Notes: generated from the letters alone by a model not told the origin. DNA of 64,000 nt from Sciurus carolinensis (GCF_902686445.1 NC_062213.1:59400991-59464990); one strand, 5' to 3'. Counted from the stretch's first letter, positions 1-12,530 are shown. Made by a program: numbers and translations.

Positions 1-500
1 CCATCTCTTCAACAATCATGCCTCACTTGACTCCAGTATTATATATGCTTCTTCTATGGTCAAACTGCAAGTTTTTTAAATCTTTACTCTCTGACTTTCA
101 CGGTAAATCTGGATAAAAACTGTCAACAATATAAATGCCACTTCCTGAGTGCTGTATTGCCTTCAAATTTCCTGCATCAGATTAATTAGTCTGCCACCTT
201 CACATACAGTTTCAGGATATGGGTAAAATGTACACAATTTATTTGCTATAATGTAACATGAATGGTCTCTTGTTCAATTCTCAACAGAGTCCTCATTTCC
301 TTCTGAAATCTCTTAAACATAGTCCACGTTACTCTTTGCATGCTGGTCTTCTGAATTACCACCAGATTTGCCTATTAAACTCTGCTTACAAAATCTTAAG
401 GTGTCTCCAACCTGCATCTCCAAAATTTTCCGAACTCCTCCAACAAATCTTTTGCAAAGCATTCTTAATTACAAGGTCATGTTAGTCTAACAAGAATGAT
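1..500. other. AT-rich intergenic DNA, nothing recognised
   Basis: No repeat family, coding pattern or RNA gene is visible. A 75-codon open frame at 258-485 has no recognisable domain and sits in low-CpG AT-rich DNA, so it is treated as chance. Confidence 0.5.
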
Positions 501-501
501 C

Positions 502-1045
502 CCACTTTTTAAATTTTTTTAAAATTTTGATTCGTTGTACACAAATGGGGTACAACTTTCGTTTTTCTGGTTGTACACAAAATAGAGTCACACCATTTGT
601 GTAATCACACATATACATAGAGTAATGATGTTTGTCACATTCTATTATCTTTCCTTCCCTCTGCCACCTCCCCAACCCTCATTTTCCTCTATATAATCTA
701 TCCTTCCTCCATTCTTCCCTTATTCCCCCCCAATTATGTATCATCATCTACTTATCAGAGAAAACATTCGGCCTTAGGTTTCTTGGGATTGGTTTATTTC
801 ACTTAGCATGATATTCTCCAACACCATCCATTTACCTGAAAATGCCATAATTTTATTCTTCTTTATGACTGAATAATATTCCATTGTGTATATACCATAG
901 TTTCTTTATCCTATTGAAGGGCATTTAGGTTGGTTCCACAATCTAGCTATTGTTATTTGAGCTGCTATAAACATTGATATAGCTGTGTCACTGTAGTATG
1001 CTGATTTTAAGTCCTTTGAGTATAGGCCAAGGAGTGGGAAAGCTA
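502..1045 (-). mobile_element. 5'-truncated L1, 3' end only (antisense)
   Basis: Reading the minus strand gives the last part of L1 ORF2 (residues such as LLGLYSKDLKSAYYSDT and WNQPKCPS) followed by the L1 3' UTR and an A-rich tail, seen on the plus strand as a T-rich start near 507-522. The same order of motifs occurs in the full-length L1 near 16.5-17.1 kb. Homology stops at about 1045, where the plus strand leaves the L1 pattern. The ORF2 frame has stops. No clear target-site duplication was found, so the ends are approximate. Confidence 0.88.
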
Positions 1046-2359
1046 GAAAAACGTATGGTGATACCCTACGTATCACCTCAATACTTTGAAAACTTTCATC
1101 TACCATCTGCTAAGAGATAATACATTTATTAAGAGATAATTAATGACTTTACTTATTAAACACAATAAAGTACTACACTGTATAAAATCAAACTTTTGGT
1201 CTGAGATATAACTCTCAATTGATGGAATTGTAACTAAACAGAAAGAAGCAATAGTTTCCTTAGCTTACAGTGGGTAAATATCCTCTTTTCTTTGGACATT
1301 TGTTATATTAAGGTATTTTAAAGATGAATTAGAGATATCTTGGAGGCCACTAATTACCAGGTAGAAATCTGTCATAATTAATGATTGTCATAATTTCTTT
1401 AAATTTTTGTAATCCTATGACCTTTCTTTCTCATTTGAGCATCACAATAAAATTTCATATTGTTTTCCTGAAAATGAAAGAGAGACAGTCTTGAGATAGT
1501 GGGTAAAAGTTCAAATTAAGCATTCCAGTCAGATTTATGTTGTTCTTTTTCTCATTATAGAAAGCCAAGTCAATGACCAACATTTTTTTGAGGTAGTCTT
1601 TTTACTTCAAATAAAATCTTAAAAGAATTGCAGATGTTTGCATTTTTTTTTCAAGACTGCAGTGAATAATGGATCTCTTAATGTTTCTCAAGTCTCCTTT
1701 CCTACGACTATGTAGGAATAATCTTGACTGTGAACTGCAGAGTAGGTAAATTTTTTTCCTTCTGGTTTAAAATAAGATTATAACATAGTATAGTTACTGT
1801 TGAAAACGTAAAATTATGAAAGTTATACTAACAACTACTAGAATATTACTCTTTAAGATGAATCTTTTTATACTAATAAATTCTTGCTACAGTCAATTTT
1901 TATTTTTACTCCTGTAGGAAAGTCATGACTTTTCAATTCATGATAACTTTTGAATTTTTATTAACATCCCTTAAGTTCTATGAATACCAGATAAGAGTAT
2001 TTTTTGATTGTTCATGAAAACCTGTCTAATTTCAATAATAGTTTATCTCAGCAAAATGCTTTAACATATAATTTAAGGTTCATGGCAAATTTATTTTATT
2101 TATATTTTATATTTGAAAACCTGGAGACTTAATTGACTTGTCCAAGATAAATCTAATTAGTAGATCTGCTCTCATAACTTAAATATACTATTTATAAATT
2201 CAACCTCAGTTCATCAATCTACCAATTAATTTATTATGACTATTTAATGGTATGTGAAGTTAAAAAGACTTGACGTATTCCTTCTTTGTAAGAATGTATA
2301 TTACCTTATAGGAGCAAGATAAAAACTAAGTGAACAAACTAACCAGAACTTTTCAAATT
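1046..2359. other. AT-rich intergenic DNA, nothing recognised
   Basis: Unique-looking AT-rich sequence with short A and T runs. No open frame longer than about 60 codons and no recognisable repeat. Confidence 0.5.
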
Positions 2360-2765
2360 TATATGAAGGGGCATAAAGAGTAAGTGATGACGCAGAGATC
2401 AATGGGTTAAGAAGACAAGAGTGTCACCCTTATAGACAAAATTATCAAGAATGATGTCTTCTGAAAGATACTACATTATTTTAGAAATGAATGAGAAAGA
2501 GAAAGCAATCAGTGAAGATAGGAAAGCTATTTCATCAAGGATGAATAGAAAGTTCAAAATTTCTGAGTTTTTTGACTCATGAAATTATAGAGTTTGGTCC
2601 TATAAGGAGACAGAAAGGCAGACTAGACTCCAATAAACAGTAGGTGGGGTAGAGAGAGGAAAGACTGGGAAGACATTCAGGAATCAGATTGTGCAGTCCT
2701 GTAGTAGGAGAAGAGGGCAGAGTTAAATGGAATCTGGAATGGTCAAGGACTGGTCCTTCAGCTTT
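2360..2765 (+). repeat. Possible very old interspersed-repeat relic
   Basis: The purine-rich text, especially 2690-2765, reads like the decayed body of a common ancient mammalian repeat, but divergence is high. The family is not named here, and the call rests on pattern memory only. Confidence 0.25.
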
Positions 2766-3484
2766 GTCCATTCTATTGGAATAAATTCATATGCCATCTC
2801 ACCAGGATAAAGACTTTAATCATCTATGTTCCAAATGTACAAACTTTGAAGTATTCTTCCTCTTATCCTCATTACAATCAGATTGCACAAAATCATACAA
2901 GACTACAGAACAAGGAAGTGATTTGATGTGAATGCATGCACAGTTTAATCTGTATAACCTTATTTCTCTAGAGAAACGCAAATTTAAAAAAAAAACTTTC
3001 TAAGTGAAATTTATAGAATGAAGTCTATCACCCCTACATAACCATAATAAATGTCATGACTATAAAAAATAAGAACATTTAAAGTACAAAACATGCATTA
3101 AAAGCAGGAGCAGTGCACAAAGACAGCTTGATCATCTTGCATTCCTAGTGTATTTTACCACTGGAACAAGATCATAAGAGATGATACACAGCATTCAGTC
3201 AATTCCACTAGGAGAATAATCCTCAAAATTTGGATTCAGGATCCCAATATACTCTTAAAATTGTACACCCTAAATGTTTTGTGTTCAAGGATTATATCTC
3301 TAAATAGTTATCTTTTTATAAATTAGAAATATAAAATCTAAAAGAAGGCATTTTTTAAAAATTCAGAAATAACAATAAGCTCATATATATTAACACAAAT
3401 AACATTTTTTAAAACAATCTAAATTTTTCAAACAGAAAAAAAATTATTGAGGAAATTTGATGGTTTACATTTTTTTTCACATCT
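2766..3484. other. AT-rich intergenic DNA, nothing recognised
   Basis: No coding frame, RNA gene or recognisable repeat. Short A and T runs only. Confidence 0.5.
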
Positions 3485-3921
3485 CTGTGGTAATGCAGAA
3501 TGTTCAGAAGTGAAATGTTTGGATGTGAGAGCTATAATCTACTCAGTCCATTCATACCAGGATAGTAATTGTAGGCAAGTGGGACATAGCTGGAGAAGGT
3601 GGGTCATTGGGCGCAGACCCTAGAAAAGTTCATCTTTCCTATTGGTCCTTTCCCACCTTCTCTCTCTCTGTCTCTCTCTCTCTCTCTGTCTCTCTCTCTC
3701 TATGTCTCTCTCTCTGTCTCTCTCTGTTTCTATCTACCATTGAGTAAGCAGTGCTGCTACCACCTGCTTCTGCCTTGATGTGTTGCCTCAATTTGGATCC
3801 ATAGCAATGCAATAGGCCCACTATGGACTGAATCTCTGAAACCATGAACCAAATAAACTTTCTATCCTCTAAGTTTTTCCTGTCAGTTATTTTATCACAG
3901 CAACAAAAGTTGACCAACACA
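3485..3921 (+). mobile_element. Solo LTR, MaLR-like, copy 1 of 3
   Basis: The segment shares an ordered set of landmarks with 7123-7484 and 58603-59080: a 'ggaggtgggtcactgggg'-like stretch, a CT-rich tract, a 'gaaac..tga..caaataaact' polyadenylation-type motif and a tail 'cacagcaacaaaag.tgac..acaca'. The AATAAA-type signal close to the 3' end and the terminal TG..CA-like ends fit a solo LTR of the ERVL/MaLR kind. The 5' end is decayed. No internal retroviral sequence lies beside it. The family name is an inference by resemblance. Confidence 0.6.
3658..3730 (+). repeat. Interrupted (CT)n microsatellite inside an LTR
   Basis: About 73 bp of TC dinucleotides with regular TG interruptions. It sits at the same place in the LTR as the CT tracts at 7262-7277 and 58834-58873. 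Confidence 0.95.
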
Positions 3922-3954
3922 AACTCATAACAAATAATTGGATATTTTAAATAT

Positions 3955-4480
3955 ATTTTTCTGTTATTGACTTTTTAGATTAATTCTGTAGTGGATTGAG
4001 AATATATTTTTGTAATTTCAGTTACTTAATTTTGTTAAGGATTTTTCTCCCAGACATTTTCTATTTTAACAAATAGTCCATGTGTACTTGAAACAAATAT
4101 ATATTGATATTATTAGCTGTAGTGTTCTGTAAATGTTAATTAGGTTAAGTTGGTTGATAGCATTTTCTACAGCCTTTTGGATTTTCTGAACAACTTGTAT
4201 TGTCCTTTTCTGGAAAAGAAGTGTTTAAGCCTCTCGCTATAGTTATGGAGTTGTTCATTTCTCCTTTTAGTTCTCACAGATCTATTTTGCATTTAAAATT
4301 TTTAAATTTTTATTTAGGATTATTATATATTCTTGAAAACATAGCCCTTCTGCTCTGTCATGTCCTTCTTTTATCCCTGATAATATTCCTTGTTGTGAAA
4401 GTTTTAATATTGGTAAAGCTACCCCAGTGGACTGAGGGTTTTGTTGTTGCTGTAGTTACTCTCAGTTCATCATAGGCTTT
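3955..4480 (-). mobile_element. Ancient L1 relic, ORF2 endonuclease region (antisense)
   Basis: The plus strand follows the antisense of an old L1 ORF2 5' region: the order 'ccatgtgtacttgaaa', 'agtgttctgtaaatgt', 'aattaggttaagttggttga' and 'atttctccttttagttc' corresponds to the endonuclease-coding part of L1M/HAL1-age elements. It is much more diverged than the rodent-type L1s elsewhere in the window, has many stops and has lost both ends. Confidence 0.65.
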
Positions 4481-4989
4481 AAGTTCCTCTGTGTAATTTT
4501 GTGTTTGGAATGGAGGCTAGTTGGCCTGAGGGCTTGTCTCAACTGTCTTCCACTTTCAGCTCTAGGTTTTCCTTTTGTGCATGTACCTCCCAGGGACTCT
4601 CCCTTTGTACTCTTGTTCCTCTGTCAACAAAAGCCTGCTGTTATATCATTTGGTGCTTGTTGGCCTGGTGGTGAAGGTGGGAGATCACTCACTGCTGTTT
4701 GGATTTTATTTTACAGTCAGTCTTAAGCATACAATGCTTCCTGGATCTCTGGTATGGGCTCATCTCAGTAATCCTGTCCTGTTTGCTACTGTAAGAGACT
4801 TCCGAGGGTCTAGGCTCAGGGTAAATTTATGTACCACTGCAGGGATAAAGATTTTAATATTTTTCCTTTTTCTTTTACCTCAGCTTCAGTTGATCTTTGT
4901 GGAGACCAGAGGACACCAGAGTTGTCTCTTTTTCCAATCATTTGAAGGTTTTTCATACTTGAAGAGGTAGGAAGATGGATCTGGGTAGG
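4481..4989. other. Intergenic DNA, nothing recognised
   Basis: Mixed-composition sequence between two L1 pieces. The open frames at 4499-4726 and 4575-4970 overlap in different frames, lack domains and look like chance. Confidence 0.45.
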
Positions 4990-6702
4990 GCTTTTTGTTT
5001 GTTTATAATTTGTTATTTTTAGATATACATGATAGTAGGATGCATTTTGACATCCTACACGTACATGAAGTATAACCCATTGGAATTAGGATCCCATTCT
5101 TGTGGTTGTACATGATATGGAGTTAAACTGGTCGTGTATTTATATATGAGCATAAGAAAGCTATGTCTGATACATTCTACTGTCTTTCCTATTCCCATCT
5201 CCCCTCCTTTCCCTTCATTCCCCTTTGTCTAATCAAATGAACTTCTATGCAGACCCCCATACCCTCCCTTTTTATGTGCTAGCATCCACATATCAGAACA
5301 TTTGGTTTTTAGAACTGATTTATTTCACTTAGCATAATATTCTCCAGTTCCATCCATTTACTAGCAAAGGCATAATTACATTATTTTTTTTGACTGAGTA
5401 ATACTCCATTCTGTGTATATACCACATTTTGTTTATCCCTTCATCTGTTGAAGGGCACCTTGGTTGGTTCTATAGATTGGTTATTGTGAATTGAGCTGCT
5501 ATAAACATTGATGGGACTATGTCACTGTGGTATGCTGTTTAAGTCTTTTGCATTTAAGAGGAGGATATGGGTAACTGGGTCAAATGGTGGTTCCATTCTA
5601 AGTTTTCTAAGGAATCTCCATACCATTTTCCAAAGTGGTTGCACCAATTTGCAGTCCCACCAGCATTGTGTGAGTGAACCATTTTCCCCATATCCTCACC
5701 TACATTTATTTTTACTTGTATTCTTGATAATTGCCATTTTGACTGGAGTGAGATGGAATATCAGTGTGGTTTTAATTTGCATTTCTCTAATTGAACATTT
5801 TTTCATATGTTTTTGATCATTCATATTTCTTTTTCTTTATCGTGCCTGTTTAATTCCTTAGCCCATTTATCGATTGGGTTATTTATTCATTCCTTTTATG
5901 TTGAACCTACCTTGCATCCCTGGAATGAACCTCAGTTGATCATGGTGTACTATCATTTTAATATGTTTTTGTATGTAACTTGCCAGCGTTTTATTAAGAA
6001 TTTTTGCATCTATGTTCATCAGTGATATTGGTCTGATGTTTCCTTTTCTTGATTTTTTTTTCCAATTTTGGTATCAGGATAATACTAGCTTCATAGATTC
6101 TCCCTTTTTCTATTTCATGGAATAATTTGTGCATTATTGGGGTAAGTTCTTTGAAGTTCTAGTAGAACTCAGCTGAGAATGACTAGTCCTGGGCCTTTCT
6201 TTGATGATAAACTTTTGATGATGTCTTCAATTTCAGGGCTTGAAATTGATCTGTCTCAATTTTCTCTGTCCTCCTGTTTCAATTGGGTGGGTTATATGTC
6301 TCTAGACATTTATCAATGTCTTCGTGATTGTTTATTTATTGGAGAACAGATTTTTAAAGTAGTTTCTCATGGTTGCCTGAATTTCAATAGTGTCCATGGT
6401 GATATTTCCTTTTTCATCACAAATTTTAGTGATTCGAGTTTTCTCTTTTTCTTCATTAGCTCAGATAAGAGTTTATCTATTTTATTTATTTTTTCAAAGA
6501 AGCAACTATTTTCATCTATTTAAAAATTTTTTGTTTCAATTTCATTGATTTTGGATCTGATTTTAATTATTTCTTGTCTTCTGCTTTTAATGTTGATTTA
6601 TTCTACTTTTTCTTTGAGGTGTTATTTGGTGATTTTCTGTTCTTTTAAAGAACATATTCATTGCAATGAACTTTCCTCTTAGAACTGCCTTCATAGTGTC
6701 CA

Positions 6703-6901
6703 AGAGATTTTGTTTTGTTGGGGGGTGGGTAGCAGGGATTGACCTCAGGAGCACTCAGTCGCTGAGTCACATTCCCAGCCCTATTTAATTTGTATTTGAT
6801 TTAGAGAAAGGGTATCACTGAGTTTCTTAATGCCTCTCTTTTGCTGAGGCTGGCCTCAGCTTCTCGAGTCACTGGGATTACCAGACCCAGCAGAGATTTT
6901 G
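6703..6901 (-). mobile_element. B1-dID SINE with 10-bp target duplication
   Basis: The minus strand carries the B1 (7SL-like) half followed by the tRNA-like ID half; on the plus strand the ID part comes first ('gctgagtcacattcccagccc') and the B1 part last ('ctgggattaccag'). It is bracketed by agagattttg at 6703-6712 and 6892-6901, a duplication of the host L1 sequence. It therefore arrived after the surrounding L1. It is diverged and has no intact polymerase III promoter that I can vouch for. Confidence 0.88.
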
Positions 6902-7122
6902 AGAAGGTATGTCTCAATTCTCATTTACCTCCACGTATTTCTTTTAATTTCACCTCTGATTTCTTCATCGTTCAATAGTGTATTGAACTACATTATAGTT
7001 CAATAGTGTATTGGTCGTGGCTTAGTCTCCAGGTGTTAGAGTATCTTCTAGTTTTTTATTTTATCATTGATTTCTAATTTTATTTTATTATGATCTGATA
7101 GAATGCAAGTATTATCTTGGTT

Positions 7123-7484
7123 GTAAGAGTCTTAACCCAATCAATGATATAATCCCCTGATAGGGATTAATTGAGTGATAACAGAAGTGGTAGGGTGTGA
7201 CTAGAGGTGGTGAGAATTGGGGCATGGCTTTGAGGTATATATTTTGTATATGAAGGGGGAGGCTCTCTCTCTCTTTCTGCTTCTTATTACTGTGATGTGA
7301 GCTCCTTTCCTCCACCATCCTCTCCTGCCATGATGTTCAGCCTTACCTCAAGCCTTGAGGACTGGAGCTGGCCTTCTATGAACTAAGACTTCTGAAACTG
7401 TGAGCCCTCAAATAAACTTTTCTTCCTCTACAATTGCTCTGGTCAGATCTTTTAGTCACAGCAATGAAATTGCTGACTTAAACA
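7123..7484 (+). mobile_element. Solo LTR, MaLR-like, copy 2 of 3, 5'-truncated
   Basis: The segment interrupts L1 ORF2 and matches the LTRs at 3485-3921 and 58603-59080: 'taagagtcttaaccca', 'gggattaattgagtg', a CT tract, 'tctgaaactgtgagccc', 'caaataaact' and the tail 'gtcacagcaatgaaattgctgac'. The first part of the LTR is missing and about 130 bp of host L1 is lost around it, so insertion was followed by a deletion or the element was truncated. The family name is by resemblance. Confidence 0.65.
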
Positions 7485-8893
7485 TATGTCTGCTAATCTA
7501 AATCATAATTGTATTTACTAGTTCTATAGCTTTATTTAGTCTTTGTTTGGAGGATCTATCTAGTGATGAGAGAGGCAGGTTAAAGTCACCCAATATTATT
7601 GGGTTGTGGTCTATTTGATTCTTGAAATTGTAAAGGGTCTGTTTGATGAATGTATGTGTTCCACTGTCTGGGAAATAAATATTTACAATTATTATGTCTT
7701 CAGCAGAGTGAAATGACCTTCTTTTTCCTTTCTGATTAACTTTGACTTGATGTCCACTTTTTCTGATGTGAGGATAGAAACCCCTGCTTATTTATGAGAT
7801 CCATGTGAATGATATGTTTTATTTTTTTCCATCATTTTACTTTCAGACTATGGATGTCATTGTTTATGAGGTGAGTCCCTTGCACATTGTTGGGTACCAT
7901 TTTTTAATCCAGTATCTCAGTCTATGTCTTTTAATTGATGAGTTTAGGCCATTTACATGCAATGTTATTATGGAGAAATAATTTTTATTCCCTACTATTT
8001 TGTTTTATTTCTGATTTTTAATTTGAAATAGTTTCTCCTGTGATTGACTATTCTTCTAGTGTAGTTCCTACTTTTTCTGGTTTTCACTTTTATTTTTCAT
8101 TTCTTCTTCATGAAATATGTTATTGAATATGTATTCTAGTTCAGGCTTTAAGCTTGTGAATTCTAATTTGTTCCTCATGAAAGGCTTTTATTTATTTAAT
8201 TGTCAAGTCAGAAGCTTCATTTTGCTGGATATAGTATTATTGTCAGATATCCATATTCTTTAAAAGCCTGGTATATATTATTACAAGAACTTCTAGCCTT
8301 GAGGGTCTGGGGTTGAGAAATCAGATGAGCTACAGATTGGTTTCCCTCTAAATGTTGCCTGTAACTTATCTCTGGCTGTCATTAAAATTCTTATTCTGTA
8401 TGTTAGACATTTTCATGATAATGTGCTTTGGTGTGGGTCTGTTGTAATTTTGTATATTTGGGGTCTTATAAGCCTCCTGAATTTGGTTTTCCATTTCATT
8501 ATTAAGGTTTTGGAAATTTTCTGGTATTAATTCAATGAAAATATTGTGCATTCCTTTGGTTTGTATCTTTGAGCCTTCATCTATCCTGAAAAGTCTTAAG
8601 TTTGGTCTTTTCATGTTATCTCATTTCTTGGAAGTTCTGTTCATGGTCTCTTAACATCTTTTCTTCAGGGTCAACTTTATTTTCTATATTATATAGTTTA
8701 TCTTCATTGCCTGAAACCCTACCTTCTAGTCTGTTGGTGATACTTTCCATTGAATTTTTGATTTGGTTTATTGATTCCTTCATTTTGAGGATTTCCAACA
8801 GATTCTTCTTTAGGATATCTATGTTCTTATTGAAATTATCTTTTAATTCATGTATTTTCTCTCTGATTTCATTTATTACACCATCTTTTACCT

Positions 8894-8909
8894 CTTAGAT
8901 CAGTTTAAT
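8894..8909. repeat. Target-site duplication, left copy
   Basis: The 16-bp cttagatcagtttaat is repeated exactly at 13767-13782. It belongs to L1 ORF1 and flanks the retrovirus RNA copy. Its length fits L1-type target-primed insertion and not retroviral integrase, which makes 4-6 bp duplications. Confidence 0.92.
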
Positions 8910-8918
8910 TTTTTTTTT

Positions 8919-9249
8919 CACATAAGGGAGTTTATTAAGCAAACAGAGTGTCTCCCTGCAGGGTAAGAGAGAAAATGAGAAGAAAAGAGAAAGGAAAGAG
9001 AAAGGAACACGCTAGAGAGAGGGGAAAACAAGGAGGAGAAAGAAAGCAAGTCGGGGGAGAGAAAAGCAAGAGAGAAAAAATGGTGGTTGAATTCCGCGGG
9101 GCTAACAGGGGAACAATAATGGAGAAGGATACTTGCAAGCTCACTGATGAACCAATAGCTAGCTAGGATGTTCACAGAATGACAAGTGGTTGGGAGGCAG
9201 GGAAAATGGCTGCAATGGAAAGGGCGGGGGAGCAACTTTATATATTACA
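8919..9249 (-). repeat. 3' LTR portion of the ERV copy: U3 (9048-9249) and R (8919-9047)
   Basis: U3 begins with TGTAATATATAAAG on the minus strand, immediately after the polypurine tract. R ends just before the poly(A) tail. R (8919-9047) aligns over its full length with 13639-13766, while the sequence beyond 9047 (U3) has no partner at the right end. There is no U5 here, because the transcript was cut and polyadenylated at the end of R. Confidence 0.82.
8931..8936 (-). terminator. Polyadenylation signal AATAAA in ERV R
   Basis: AATAAA on the minus strand lies about 12 nt before the A-tail that begins at 8918. The matching place in the 5' R copy reads AGTAAA, a one-base change. Confidence 0.85.
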
Positions 9250-9270
9250 TTCCCTCATTTCTCTTTTTAT
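9250..9270 (-). other. Polypurine tract of the ERV copy
   Basis: On the minus strand an almost pure purine run (ATAAAAAGAGAAATGAGGGA and one further A) abuts the TG that begins U3. In retroviruses this tract primes plus-strand DNA synthesis. Its exact placement supports the U3 boundary. Confidence 0.75.
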
Positions 9271-12200
9271 AAGAAAATCTTTTGTTCTCCAGTTCTTTCT
9301 GAAGTCTTCTCTCTCCTTCCTGCCTAAGTGACTGGGGCTGGTTTTACAGGTGAGATGTAAAAAGTCCATTCTCCTTCCAGACTTCCAAAAGCAGATGGTT
9401 TTCATGGACTTCATTTCCTCGATTTGACTGATCCCCTATTTCTACACTAACTGCCTGTCCCAAATTCTGACTTCATTCACCCCTTTAATTTTAGGAACTC
9501 CTTCACTGCTGTAGGGAAAGGGTTAATGACTGATCTGGCTTCTTCGAGCTGGAAGTGGGCAGCATGGGTCAAGCAGTTTGGAGTTCCCTTTTTAGAAATC
9601 AGGTTAGTCAAGGGGTCCATGGTAGAAGTTTGATTGGGGAACAGCAGGTTGTAAAGGCAACTGGGGATGGGTGCTTCTATGAGAGAAGAACAAAAAGACA
9701 GGAATACTGAAATGAGATTAATATAATATAAATGTTGCAGAATCTGGAACATGCCAATGAATATCACAAAGATGACAGAAGTCAATAATGCTTCACCAGG
9801 GGGTGGAAGAACTGAGTTGTTCTCATAACAAGGCCTAGCAAAGGCTGGAGAGGACAAGACCTTTATTTGGGAACTTTAACATTGTCTAGGTTAGAAGGAA
9901 TGTAAACGCAACATTTAGTAGAGATACTAGCAAATATTGATTAAGCCTACCTGTGTCTGTAGGCCTTAAACTGACTAAAACTTCTGACTGGCAGTTTCTC
10001 TTGATAGTTATCAGGCACATTTGCCTAAGAATCTCTCTTTTGTAGCTTCCAGTCTTTATTCTAGTGGGCTAACACAAGTGTACATCTTAAGTTACATTTA
10101 AATATTATTTCTTTTAAATGCCCAAGAATGGCTATATTTTGGTTTTAACTGTTTTGCTAGGTGTCTAAGATCAAGCTGGTCAAAGTGACCTGTTCCTATC
10201 TGTTAAAGAGTCAGCTGAGTTCCCACAGGGGTCACTCATAGAGAACTTAAGAGCAGTTTCTTAGCTCCATTAGCACCATTGGTTAGGCAGGGTCTCCTTG
10301 ATGAGGTGGCTTCCCTTGGAAGCATTAAGGGTTTCTCCCTTTTTCCATGACCCTCCTCTGAAGCAGGTGCACTGAGTGGCTTTTCATTCTCTAGTGACCT
10401 CATCAATCTCCTTGATCAGGAGGTTGTGTGACTCACCCCAGAGTTGCAAAGCTCATTAAAGAAGTCCTCTTGTTCCCTGGGTTCAGGCTGACTTTGAGAG
10501 CAAGACCCAAATATGGGCTTTTCTTGACCTCTGTATTTAATCTCAATCTCTAAGTTTGATCTTAACTATCAAGCAAGCCAGTCTCACCAGTCATAAAGTA
10601 AGAGTACTGGGCTTTAACTTCAATGTCTATAACTTTACATTTATTTACCCCCTATTATCTAATTGGGGTCTACATTATCTGTCCTATAGGTGATGACTTT
10701 TCAAGTTAATCTACGGTGTACTTCTGCAAAATATCAGGCAACAGTTAGAGTTTACAAGGAAATAAAACATTCAGTTTGTGCAATAGCTATCTTGAATTTT
10801 GGCTGAGTTATTCATTATATCCCCTGTTTGAGATCACTGTAATCTTTACAACAAACATCAAACTTTTGAACATAACTTTAAATGAGTTAACGTCTGGCTT
10901 ACGTTGGAGTCATTCTAATGGGCAGCAGGGTTGTGAGTCAGAACCTTATCTCAGATAAGGTGGGGTTTTTCACAAATCTTAGGTAAGATGTTCTAATCCT
11001 GAAACTAATTTTTCCTCTTTTGCCATGACCAGCATAACCAAATTCTCAAGTTCAGTGAGGGGCAAAGGAGTATTAGAAAATAAAGGTTTATAAACACAGA
11101 TTTTGAAGATTAAGCTGAGATCAGATGGAACTCTGTTCTCTGATGGAAATGCAGATCTAAAAAGTTATGTCAGCAATCTTTTTATATGTATGTAAGCATT
11201 ATTCTTTGTTTTCAGGAAAGTTACAGAGACTAGGACATTAACGTAACTTTTTGTAGAGCTGCAAAGTGCAATTTTAGGAGCTCTGTGTAGCTCTCAAGGA
11301 AGTCCATTGTCCAAAGTTAGTGTAAGACTGGCAGGAACCAGAGAAAGGAGCTGATGAAACACTGGTTATCTAGCAAAAGAATTCCTTCCTGCTCAAGAGC
11401 TGTGTGCCTGAGATCAATGTCAGAGCTAATAGTCCTATATAGAGTCTTCCCAGGGAGGGTACTGCCACAGCAGTTAGGCATCTTGTGCCCCTGCACAGGA
11501 ACACTCCCAGGCACCAGGTGTGCCACAGTCATGAGGTCAGAGACCCCAATCTCAGTCACTGTTGTCCCATTTTTGCTACAGCGCATTACACTCTTTCTTA
11601 AATGTCCTTTTGTGTGGCAATGTTTCACGATATTATCCTTTAAAGAAATCAGGCTCTACTAATTTTTATAAATAAAATTACCATTACAGACAAGTTTAAT
11701 AGCAGTTTGATAAATTTTCTGCTTTAAAGGCTTGTATACCTGGAAAATATGAACACATTTAATATACAAAGAATAATGTTTTTAAGTATGTTACTCCATG
11801 GGATAACTTTATAAATTAATCAGATGTCTGTAACAAACACATTTGAGTAATCCCATACATGTCGACTCTAATTCACTCATCTTATTGTAAAAAAAACAAG
11901 ATATCAGACAAGTGTACCAACAGTATTCGCCGTCTCTTTCCTGTGGAAGAAAAGTTGTAGAAAAATTAATGTTAGACATTTTATAAACATCAACATTTAA
12001 TGAGTTTGACCACCTAGAGACTTGTGAGTTAATTTTAAAGACATTTTGCTTCTATTAGTTTACCCAATTTATATTGAAACTTTTAAATCACGTGAATTAA
12101 AAGTATTTGGATCCATTTTTTAAATTTTAATTTTATGTGTGCTTATATTTAACACCAAAGTAAAGGCCTTGTAATGTTTATCTCCATTGCAATGTAACAG

Positions 12201-12530
12201 ATGTTCAAAAATAACTCTAGAGTTGGATATAAAGAACTGATCAAAAATCATTAACCTAGATATGTAGGATCAAAATTGTGAGCTCAAAAATATAGCATTT
12301 AAGAAAAACAAAAGTCCTAGAAGAAAAATGATAATGGTCATTAATTATAGCATGAGAAAATGAGAAAGAGAGAAGAGGTGAAAGGGAGAGAAAAAGTATT
12401 CTGAGTTGCAGCCCAGGAGAAATTTAAAATGGACACTTTTTTCCTTGGGTTTGAGACTGGTCTCCCACTGAGCATTTTGGCTTCCTCCATTTACATTTCA
12501 ATGTAAGCCTTGACTCAAATCTGAAAGCAG
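9271..12530 (-). other. ERV body without recognisable pol or env
   Basis: This is the internal part of the retrovirus copy downstream of the gag-like relic. It is AT-rich with many stops in all frames. The largest minus-strand frames are 9477-9857 (126 codons, with a hydrophobic stretch near residues 25-55) and 11317-11628 (103 codons). Neither shows reverse transcriptase, integrase, protease or a clear envelope signature. The parent element was therefore probably already defective, or it carried unrelated sequence in place of pol and env. Confidence 0.6.

Larger units (their letters stand above)
4990..8893 (-). mobile_element. Older antisense L1, 3' UTR to ORF1, interrupted
   Basis: On the minus strand this is an L1 from ORF1 (right) to its 3' end (left, near 5000). 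ORF1 pieces lie at 8366-8798: a coiled-coil part with EEKMLRDHEQNF and an RRM part beginning KRPNLRLFRIDE. The ORF2 3' region lies at 5370-5890. Against the full-length L1 at 16.5-22.8 kb, about 1.46 kb of ORF2 is missing at a joint near 5893-5900. A SINE at 6713-6891 and an LTR at 7123-7484 are inserted, and a retrovirus copy splits ORF1 at 8909. The element resumes at 13783. Frames are broken throughout, so it cannot code. Confidence 0.9.

Noticed and set aside
3639..3920. 93-codon minus frame rich in Arg and Glu
   Set aside because: Translation of the interrupted CT tract and LTR text.
11317..11662. Overlapping frames of about 100 codons on both strands in the ERV body
   Set aside because: Neither shows a retroviral or host domain, and equal openness on both strands points to composition.
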